Part shown: piece after piece, positions 1 to 4,160 of the stretch
How the letters are laid out: each line of letters opens with the position of its first letter
Position numbering within the stretch: position 1 is the stretch's first letter
The notes under the pieces: model-generated
Seen by the model: the letters and a program-made list of their open reading frames with translations, nothing else
Told to the model about the DNA's origin: nothing
Databases searched by the model: none
From: an uncultured Clostridia bacterium
Lineage (GTDB): Bacteria > Bacillota > Clostridia > TANB77 > CAG-508
Reading direction: 5' to 3'
Assembly: GCA_947630255.1 (NCBI GenBank)
Contig: CANRGU010000055.1
Location: forward strand, 1 to 8,059
DNA length: 8,059 nucleotides
Position numbers and translations under genes: made by a program

Positions 1-347
1 TCATGTCCATGTGTTATTACAAGTCCTCTTATTTTTTCTTTGTTTTTTTCCAAATATGATAAATCTGGTATTACTAAATCAATTCCAAGCATGTCATCTT
101 CTGGAAACGCTAAACCACAGTCTACTAATACAATATCATTGCCATATTCAAATACTGTAATATTTTTTCCAATTTCTAATAGACCTCCTAGTGGTATAAT
201 TTTTAAATTTTCTTTTTTGAATCTTACTTGTTCAACATTATTTTCTTTTGTTTTTTTAGTTTCTTTAGCATTAGGTCTATAGCTTCTTTTTTTAGGCTTT
301 TCTACTACATTTTTGTCATTTACCTTTTTGTTTAACTTTTCTTCCAT
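1..347 (-). CDS. rnj: Ribonuclease J, N-terminal part (runs off the left edge)
   Basis: The first 115 codons of a metallo-beta-lactamase-fold RNase J, the 5'-to-3' exo- and endoribonuclease that drives mRNA decay and rRNA maturation in Bacillota cytoplasm. Residues 1-45 form a Lys/Glu-rich low-complexity extension. The catalytic fold starts at about residue 48, with the family block PLGGLLEIGKN at 52-62 and VDCGLAFPEDDMLGIDLVIPD-type residues around 75-95. The sequence stops inside the first zinc-binding motif (ITHGH at 111-115, normally HxHxDH). The start ATG at 345-347 follows an AAAGGAGTT ribosome site at the usual distance. Most RNase J proteins have Asn where this one has the second Leu of GGLLEIG; this is a minor difference. 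Family assignment is strong; whether it is RnjA or RnjB cannot be told from this part. Its promoter lies far upstream, leaving a long structured leader. Confidence 0.93.
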   Translation of the reverse strand, partial: MEEKLNKKVNDKNVVEKPKKRSYRPNAKETKKTKENNVEQVRFKKENLKIIPLGGLLEIGKNITVFEYGNDIVLVDCGLAFPEDDMLGIDLVIPDLSYLEKNKEKIRGLVITHGH

Positions 348-406
348 TATAACTCCTTTCTCCTAACTTTTGTATAATCTCATATTTAATACAAAAACAC
401 AACAAT

Positions 407-434
407 AAAAAAAATAGTTTAATATATTAAACTA
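407..434 (-). terminator. Terminator-like palindrome with U8 inside the RNase J leader
   Basis: A perfect 20-bp palindrome (arms TAGTTTAATA / TATTAAACTA, 415-434) is followed on the minus strand by eight T residues (414-407). In RNA it gives an 8-bp stem with a 4-base loop and then U8, the layout of an intrinsic terminator. The stem has a single G-C pair, so it would be weak alone. It lies between promoter and start codon, so it could be an attenuator; chance in AT-rich DNA is the alternative. Confidence 0.3.
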
Positions 435-520
435 ATGATTCATTTTTTCATATATTTATATATTTTCTTTTTAAAATAATCATAAAAATATCTTATGTAA
501 AAAACACACCATACATTTAT

Positions 521-544
521 TAATATTATTCTCTAATAATATTA
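521..544 (-). repeat. Hairpin in RNase J leader
   Basis: A perfect inverted repeat of 10 bp (TAATATTATT, 521-530) pairs with 535-544 across a CTCT loop. The stem is all A-U. The 9-bp complement 433-441 / 551-559 would enclose it, making a larger folded domain in the leader RNA. Confidence 0.35.
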
Positions 545-584
545 TTTTCCGAATCATTACTATTATATACAAAAATCTCATACT

Positions 585-601
585 TACCTAAATTTTAGGT
601 A
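585..601. promoter_or_regulatory. Inverted repeat at the start of the RNase J transcript
   Basis: Arms TACCTAAA and TTTAGGTA surround one central base. The element spans about +6 to +22 of the predicted transcript. It could be an operator or, in RNA, a 5'-terminal hairpin with a 5-bp stem. A structured 5' end would be expected to resist 5' exonucleases such as RNase J itself, but no function is shown by the sequence. Confidence 0.35.
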
Positions 602-613
602 TTAACTTTAATG

Positions 614-642
614 ATTATACCATTTTTCAGCAGATTTGTCAA
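614..642 (-). promoter_or_regulatory. Sigma-A promoter of the RNase J gene
   Basis: Perfect consensus on the minus strand: -35 TTGACA (642-637), a 17-base spacer, -10 TATAAT (619-614), with a TG one base before the -10 (extended -10). The predicted start is near 607. No other good minus-strand promoter was seen closer to the gene. Confidence 0.8.
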
Positions 643-742
643 TCATCGATACAAAGAGTAACACATTTTTTTTAAATGAATAATATATATCATGACATAC
701 AAATGAATACAAAATTTAAAGTTTAGAAGGGAGTTATGCGCC

Positions 743-844
743 ATGAGAAATTGTTGCTCATCAAATAATGATGAAATTTTGTGGTTTATCATTTTATTCT
801 TATTGCTTTTCTGTGGATGCGGTAACAAAGGATGTTGCTGTTAA
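743..844 (+). CDS. Cys-rich 33-residue membrane micro-protein
   Basis: Encodes 33 residues: a short polar start with a Cys pair (residues 4-5), Asn/Asp residues, a hydrophobic run of about 13 residues (ILWFIILFLLLFC, 12-24), and a Cys/Gly/Asn tail with six of its last ten positions Cys or Gly. The layout suggests a single membrane segment followed by a metal- or disulfide-capable tail. A GAAGGGAG ribosome site ends 9 bases before this ATG. An ATG at 736 reads another frame and stops after ten codons, so 743 is preferred. It resembles the tiny Cys-rich Clostridial proteins often labelled 'chorion class high-cysteine' by name transfer; no function is known to me. The next gene is similar and lies 57 bases downstream, so the two are probably paralogues in one transcript. 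I found no clear sigma-A promoter upstream (643-742); CATACAAAT at 696-704 only loosely resembles a sporulation sigma -10 box. Confidence 0.72.
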   Translation: MRNCCSSNNDEILWFIILFLLLFCGCGNKGCCC

Positions 845-901
845 AATTTATCCTATTTAAGCTTTAATAAAATGTACTTAATTTTCAAGGAGGTGAATAC
901 T

Positions 902-1024
902 ATGCCAGAAAACAGAGGAGGATGCGGATGCGGATTCGGATTTGGTGGAGATTGCTGCTGGATTATAATCCTTATTATATTAATATGCTGCTGTTGTGGA
1001 AACAATAACAACGGATGTTGCTAA
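902..1024 (+). CDS. Cys/Gly-rich 40-residue membrane micro-protein
   Basis: Encodes 40 residues: an N-terminal Gly/Cys stretch (GGCGCGFGFGGDCC, 6-19), a hydrophobic segment WIIILIILI (20-28), four consecutive Cys (29-32), an Asn run and a GCC end. Nine... Cys are placed on both sides of the membrane segment: four before it and six after it. The ribosome site AAGGAGGTGA (887-896) is a perfect anti-16S match five bases before the ATG, which decides the start and argues for real, strong translation. It shares its plan with the gene just upstream and ends eight bases before a strong terminator. Function is unknown; spore-coat or metal-related roles are guesses without support in the sequence. Confidence 0.78.
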   Translation: MPENRGGCGCGFGFGGDCCWIIILIILICCCCGNNNNGCC

Positions 1025-1031
1025 AAATGTA

Positions 1032-1067
1032 AAAATAAAGGATAGTATTTAACCTATCCTTTATTTT
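1032..1067. terminator. Bidirectional intrinsic terminator between convergent genes
   Basis: A perfect 14-bp stem (1032-1045 with 1054-1067; core GGATAG/CTATCC) has an 8-base loop. Its A/T-rich flanks place T-rich tracts after the stem on both strands. It ends the plus-strand Cys-rich pair and overlaps the stop codon of the minus-strand gene at 1066-1212, so it can serve both directions. Confidence 0.85.
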
Positions 1068-1212
1068 ATTTTGTTTTTCTTCTTTCCCCTTTTCTTCTTT
1101 CGCCTTTTCTTCTATCTTCAGATACTTCAATATTTTCTTGTCTTCTTTCTTCTTTTCTTCTATCCTTTTTTCTTCTATCTTCAAATATTTTACCTGATTT
1201 ATCTGTAATCAT
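1066..1212 (-). CDS. 48-residue Arg-Arg repeat protein
   Basis: Encodes 48 residues that are highly charged and repetitive. After a short start (MITDKSGKIFE) come repeated [DE]RRK units: EDRRKKDRRKEERR at 11-24, a spacer QENIEVS (25-31), then EDRRKGERRKGERRK at 32-46. There is no membrane segment or cysteine, and net charge is strongly positive. Start choice is firm: ATG at 1210-1212 has AGGTGA six bases upstream and a good promoter at 1247-1275. A different reading frame across the same DNA is longer but lacks any ribosome site. The doubled-Arg spacing (every four to five residues) would line up on a helix and could bind RNA, DNA or acidic lipids; that is inference. I do not recognise a named family. 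The gene may also receive readthrough from groEL, as no terminator is visible between them. Confidence 0.75.
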   Translation of the reverse strand: MITDKSGKIFEDRRKKDRRKEERRQENIEVSEDRRKGERRKGERRKTK

Positions 1213-1246
1213 ATATAATCACCTCATAATTCTTTGGTATATTATG

Positions 1247-1275
1247 AGTATATTATATTTGTAATTATTCGTCAA
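1247..1275 (-). promoter_or_regulatory. Sigma-A promoter of the Arg-Arg repeat gene
   Basis: On the minus strand: -35 TTGACG (1275-1270), 17-base spacer, -10 TATACT (1252-1247). It lies in the short gap after groEL and gives the small gene its own transcript with a leader of about 30 bases. Confidence 0.65.
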
Positions 1276-1302
1276 TACCATTAATTAATTGTTTTTTGTG
1301 TA

Positions 1303-2940
1303 TTAGTACATTCCTTCCATTCCGCCTGGCATTCCTGCTTGTTCATGACCACATCCACATTCTTTTTCTTTTTTCTCTGTTACTACACTTTCTGTTGTAA
1401 GTATCATAGATGCTATACTTGCTGCATTTTGAAGTGCACTTCTAGTTACTTTGGTTGGATCTACTATTCCTGCTTTTTTCATATCAACATATTCTTCTTT
1501 TGCTGCATTAAATCCAATTCCTGGTTTGCTTGATTTTATTTTATCTAATATAACTGCACCTTCAAGTCCTGCATTTGCTGCAATTTGTCTTACTGGTTCT
1601 TCTAATGCTCTTAATACTATTTTTGCACCTATTTTTTCCTCTTCGTCTAATGTTTCTATTACTTTTTCTACTTTTGGAGCTACGTTTACAAGTGCTGTTC
1701 CTCCTCCTGCTACAATACCTTCTTCAACTGCTGCTTTTGTTGCAGAAAGTGCATCTTCTATTCTTAATTTCTTTTCTTTCATTTCAACTTCTGTTGCTGC
1801 ACCAACTTCTATTACTGCAACTCCTCCAGCAATTTTTGCTAAGCGCTCTTGCAATTTTTCTTTATCAAATTCACTCTTTGTATCTTCTAGAGCTGTTCTT
1901 ATTTGTTTAACCCTTGCTTCTATTTGAGATTTATCTCCTGCTCCATCTACTATTATTGTATTTTCTTTTTGTACTTTTACTTGTTTTGCTCTACCTAATT
2001 GTTCTATGGTTGTGTCTTTTAATTCTAGTCCTAAATCACTTGTAATTACTTCTCCACCTGTAAGTACTGCAATATCTTCTAGCATTTCTTTTCTTCTATC
2101 TCCAAATCCTGGTGCTTTTACTGCAACTACATTTAAAACTCCTCTTAGTTTATTTAATACAAGTGTTGATAGAGCTTCGCTTTCGATATCGTCAGCAATT
2201 ATTACTAGTTTTCCTGATGCTTGCATTAAATTTTCTAATAATGGTAAAACTTCTTGTATATTGCTGATTTTTTTGTCTGTTATTAATATATATGGATTTT
2301 CCATTATAGATTCCATTTTGTCTGTATCTGTTACAAAATATGGAGAAATATATCCTTTATCAAATTGCATACCTTCAACTACGTTAAGTCCTGTTGATGC
2401 TGTTTTTGACTCTTCTATTGTAATTACTCCGTCTTTTGATACTTTTTCCATTGCGTCTGCAATTAATTCTCCTATTTCTTGGCTGTTTGCAGAAATACTT
2501 GCAACTCTAGCAATATCTTCTTTTCCGTTTATTTCAGAACTAATTTCTTTTAGCCCTTCTACTGCTGCTTCGACTGCTTTATCAATTCCTCTTTTTATTG
2601 CCATTGTATCTCCGCCTGCAGCTACATTTTTAACACCTTCTTTTATTATGCTTTGCGCAAGTACTGTTGCTGTTGTTGTACCATCACCTGCAATATCATT
2701 TGTTTTTGTTGCGACTTCTTTTACAAGTCTTGCTCCAACATTTTCGTAAGGATCATCTAGCTCAATTTCTTTTGCTATTGTAACACCATCGTTTGTAATT
2801 AAAGGTGCTCCAAAGTTTTTATCAAGTACAACATTTCTTCCCTTAGGTCCAAGTGTTACTTTAACTGTGTCTGCTAATATATTTACACCATTTAACATTT
2901 TCTTTCTGGCTTCTTCACCAAATTTAATTTCTTTTGACAT
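1303..2940 (-). CDS. groEL: Chaperonin GroEL (Hsp60, 60-kDa subunit)
   Basis: The 545-residue subunit of the double-ring chaperonin that folds cytoplasmic proteins with ATP and GroES. Full length and intact. Visible motifs: phosphate loop GPKGRNV (31-37), ATP/Mg site NDIAGDGTTTAT (81-92, Asp86), apical-domain GYISPYFVT (196-204), PGFGDRRKEMLEDIA (277-291), catalytic Asp396 in IEDALSATKAAVEEG, and the equatorial AGGGTAL (411-417). The tail is an abbreviated GGM type, MPGGMEGMY, preceded by CGCGHE. Those two cysteines, just before the flexible tail, are unusual; most GroEL tails have none there. The ATG follows AAGGAGAGG by seven bases. It lies 46 bases after groES and shares its transcript under CIRCE/HrcA control. 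No convincing terminator was seen after the stop. Confidence 0.98.
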   Translation of the reverse strand: MSKEIKFGEEARKKMLNGVNILADTVKVTLGPKGRNVVLDKNFGAPLITNDGVTIAKEIELDDPYENVGARLVKEVATKTNDIAGDGTTTATVLAQSIIKEGVKNVAAGGDTMAIKRGIDKAVEAAVEGLKEISSEINGKEDIARVASISANSQEIGELIADAMEKVSKDGVITIEESKTASTGLNVVEGMQFDKGYISPYFVTDTDKMESIMENPYILITDKKISNIQEVLPLLENLMQASGKLVIIADDIESEALSTLVLNKLRGVLNVVAVKAPGFGDRRKEMLEDIAVLTGGEVITSDLGLELKDTTIEQLGRAKQVKVQKENTIIVDGAGDKSQIEARVKQIRTALEDTKSEFDKEKLQERLAKIAGGVAVIEVGAATEVEMKEKKLRIEDALSATKAAVEEGIVAGGGTALVNVAPKVEKVIETLDEEEKIGAKIVLRALEEPVRQIAANAGLEGAVILDKIKSSKPGIGFNAAKEEYVDMKKAGIVDPTKVTRSALQNAASIASMILTTESVVTEKKEKECGCGHEQAGMPGGMEGMY

Positions 2941-2986
2941 TATATATCCTCTCCTTCTTATTATTTAGTTATTGTAGTTATCAACA

Positions 2987-3256
2987 TTACTCTACTATTG
3001 CAAGAATATCCTCCTGCTTTACTATTGTATATTCTGTGCCTTCATATTTTACTTCTGTTCCAGAATATTTATTTATAATAACTTTGTCACCTTCTTTTAT
3101 ATACATCTTTACATCTTCTGTTCCTGGTCCTACTGCAACAACTTCTGCAATTTGTGGTTTTTCTTGTGATCCACTAGATAGTATGATTCCGCTTTTTGTT
3201 GTTTCTTCTGCTTCTACCATTTTGATAAGAACTCTGTCTGCTAATGGTTTTATCAT
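2987..3256 (-). CDS. groES: Co-chaperonin GroES (Hsp10)
   Basis: The lid of the GroEL folding chamber; seven copies cap one GroEL ring. Family marks: MIKPLADRV start, mobile loop EETTKSGIIL (17-26) whose hydrophobic tripeptide binds GroEL, KPQIAEVVAVGPG (33-45), and the conserved C-terminal KYSGTEVKYEGTEY...EDILAIV. The start is ATG at 3254-3256: GGAGG sits 9 bases upstream, and the protein then begins MxKPL like its homologues. An in-frame GTG two codons earlier would lie only three bases from the Shine-Dalgarno and is less likely. At 89 residues it is a few shorter than the usual 94-95; the missing residues fall in the loop after VGPG (about 43-51), the roof of the dome. First gene of the heat-shock operon. 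Confidence 0.97.
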   Translation of the reverse strand: MIKPLADRVLIKMVEAEETTKSGIILSSGSQEKPQIAEVVAVGPGTEDVKMYIKEGDKVIINKYSGTEVKYEGTEYTIVKQEDILAIVE

Positions 3257-3305
3257 AATCACATTCCTCCTTTAGATTTTGCTATTTGTCAGTTTTTGTA
3301 ACAAA

Positions 3306-3332
3306 TTAGCAGTCAATTACATCGACTGCTAA
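3306..3332. promoter_or_regulatory. CIRCE operator (HrcA site), symmetric variant
   Basis: TTAGCAGTC-N9-GACTGCTAA, perfect 9-bp arms around nine bases. The classical CIRCE arm is TTAGCACTC; here the seventh base is G instead of C in the left arm, and the right arm carries the matching change. It lies directly after the groES -10 box, covering the transcription start, as expected for repression by HrcA. hrcA itself is not in the window. Confidence 0.9.
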
Positions 3333-3333
3333 T

Positions 3334-3362
3334 AATTTATACCCATTATATAAAAAAGTCAA
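3334..3362 (-). promoter_or_regulatory. Sigma-A promoter of groESL
   Basis: -35 TTGACT (3362-3357) with -10 TAAATT at 17 bases (3339-3334); TATAAA two bases earlier at spacer 15 is the alternative. Immediately followed by the CIRCE element. Confidence 0.65.
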
Positions 3363-3406
3363 TAGGTTTTATTAATTTTATTCTTATTTTTTGAGATTAT
3401 GAATTT

Positions 3407-3916
3407 TTATACATTATATTCTTTAGCTTTTTCTTCTAATAACTTAAAATTACAGCTTCTTAATATTAAAGATGTTTTTTTATATTTTGTGACTAAATTA
3501 TAAACTTTCATAGATTTTTTCAATATTTGTTCACTATTTTTTATACAATATATATGTTCTTTTTTTAATAAGCTATAATTTTTATCTTCTTTAATATTAA
3601 AATATATAATTACATTATCAATTACTGGTATCATATTATTAAAATTTATTACTCCAATTACTTTCTTATTATCATCTTTTATTAAAAATATATCTATTGG
3701 CAGTTTGTTTTCTTTTTCTAATTTTTCAAATATTATATGCTTTTCTTTTGGTGATGATAATGGTGCAAAATACTTTTGCTCATTATCATTCTGTATTAAT
3801 ACTCCTATATATGGTTTATTGTTTTTTTGTTTTGAATTGTCTTGGACTTTTGAATCAAATTTTCTTAAATATTTTATATAATCTTCATTAATTTTAACAA
3901 AATATAAGTTTCTCAC
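3407..3916 (-). CDS. toxN: ToxN/AbiQ-family type III toxin endoribonuclease
   Basis: A 169-residue protein matching the ToxN/AbiQ layout: an N-terminal YFVKINEDYIKYLRKFDSKV (5-24), KPYIGVL (34-40), the nucleophile-region motif YFAPLSSPK (49-57; ToxN has APLTSPK, and those Ser/Thr/Lys positions are catalytic), VIGVINFNNMIPV (86-98), and the C-terminal CNFKLLEEKAKEY (155-167). These toxins cut A-rich RNA and are held inactive by a repeat RNA that they also process. Start choice: GTG at 3914-3916 with AGGAG eight bases upstream. Extending to a TTG at 3932-3934 would put the ribosome site inside the gene. Context is the strongest support: a terminator and three ~40-base repeats with their own promoter lie directly upstream, exactly the type III arrangement. 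Exact subtype (ToxIN, CptIN or TenpIN) is less certain; motifs favour ToxIN/AbiQ. Confidence 0.9.
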   Translation of the reverse strand: MRNLYFVKINEDYIKYLRKFDSKVQDNSKQKNNKPYIGVLIQNDNEQKYFAPLSSPKEKHIIFEKLEKENKLPIDIFLIKDDNKKVIGVINFNNMIPVIDNVIIYFNIKEDKNYSLLKKEHIYCIKNSEQILKKSMKVYNLVTKYKKTSLILRSCNFKLLEEKAKEYNV

Positions 3917-3932
3917 TATAAAATCTCCTAAC

Positions 3933-3964
3933 AAAAAAGGAACTAATAAATTTTATTAGCCCCC
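3933..3964 (-). terminator. Intrinsic terminator between antitoxin RNA and toxN
   Basis: On the minus strand, GGGGCTAATAAA (3963-3952) pairs with TTTATTAGTTCC (3950-3939) using two G-U pairs, followed by T6 (3938-3933). Type III systems carry a leaky terminator here, so most transcripts end as antitoxin RNA and only some reach the toxin. Confidence 0.85.
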
Positions 3965-3980
3965 TATTAAATTCTTTTAT

Positions 3981-4100
3981 GGTGCTCACTTAAAGGCTTG
4001 AGCTTCTCCTAACTTTTATAGTGTTCACTTATATATGGTAGAACTTCACCAAACTTTTATGGTGCTCACTTAAAGGCTTGAGCTTCTCCTAACTTTTATA
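3981..4100 (-). ncRNA. toxI: Type III antitoxin RNA (ToxI-like), three repeats
   Basis: Three tandem units on the minus strand, each a predicted H-type pseudoknot. Units 1 and 3 have short stem 1 AGG/CCU and stem 2 GCUC/GAGC. Unit 2 has stem 1 UGGU/ACCA and stem 2 GUUC/GAAC, so base changes are compensated. The loop UUAAGUG after stem 1 in units 1 and 3 is also found in the known Pectobacterium ToxI repeat (UUUAAGUGC, from memory). The toxin is expected to cut at each repeat and be trapped in an RNA-protein ring. The predicted transcript starts near 4099, at the very edge of unit 1. Confidence 0.88.
3981..4100 (-). repeat. Tandem ~40-base repeats (39, 41, 39 bases)
   Basis: Blocks 4061-4100, 4021-4060 and 3981-4020. 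The outer two are identical over all 40 bases; the middle one differs at many positions and is two bases longer internally. Each unit runs from AAAAGTT to GTGA(G/A)CAC. There are no spacers between them, so this is not a CRISPR array. Confidence 0.95.
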
Positions 4101-4105
4101 TTATA

Positions 4106-4134
4106 ATTATATGATTATATTGAATAATTGTCAA
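4106..4134 (-). promoter_or_regulatory. Consensus promoter of the toxin-antitoxin locus
   Basis: -35 TTGACA (4134-4129), 17-base spacer, -10 TATAAT (4111-4106): a perfect match, fitting the need for abundant antitoxin RNA. It lies in the 26-55 bases after the dnaE stop codon. Confidence 0.85.
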
Positions 4135-4160
4135 TACAAAATTGTAATTTTTTTACATTT

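Larger units (their letters stand above)
348..613 (-). other. Long AT-rich 5' leader of the RNase J gene
   Basis: This stretch holds no credible gene. It is the roughly 260-base untranslated leader between the predicted RNase J transcription start (near 607) and its start codon. It contains three inverted repeats (585-601, 521-544, 415-434). A longer-range complement also pairs 433-441 with 551-559 around the middle hairpin. The ribosome site lies at about 351-358. Such a leader is unusual next to the short leaders of the other genes here and suggests post-transcriptional control; that is inference. Confidence 0.5.

Noticed and set aside
40..282. 80-residue plus-strand frame
   Set aside because: Lies antisense within the RNase J coding region and has no ribosome site.
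696..720. Sporulation sigma-E/K promoter before the Cys-rich pair
   Set aside because: CATACAAAT resembles a -10 element, but no -35 match was found at the right spacing.
643..828. 61-residue minus-strand frame
   Set aside because: Antisense to the first Cys-rich gene, no Shine-Dalgarno, unremarkable composition.
975..1184. 69-residue Lys/Glu-rich minus-strand frame
   Set aside because: It runs through the terminator and antisense to the Cys-rich gene, with no ribosome site. The real gene here is 1066-1212 in another frame.
1451..2749. Long plus-strand open frames opposite groEL (1451-1927, 2006-2749)
   Set aside because: Low-complexity antisense shadows of a highly conserved gene, without ribosome sites or recognisable domains.
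3917..3934. Upstream TTG start for toxN
   Set aside because: It would place the Shine-Dalgarno inside the coding sequence and starts within the terminator's T run; GTG at 3914-3916 fits better.
3981..4100. CRISPR array
   Set aside because: Units abut with no unique spacers, and the middle unit differs by compensated changes; the arrangement with ToxN fits a type III antitoxin.
4143..4157. Hairpin after the dnaE stop as its terminator
   Set aside because: Only five A-U-rich pairs and no clean T run; too weak to call.
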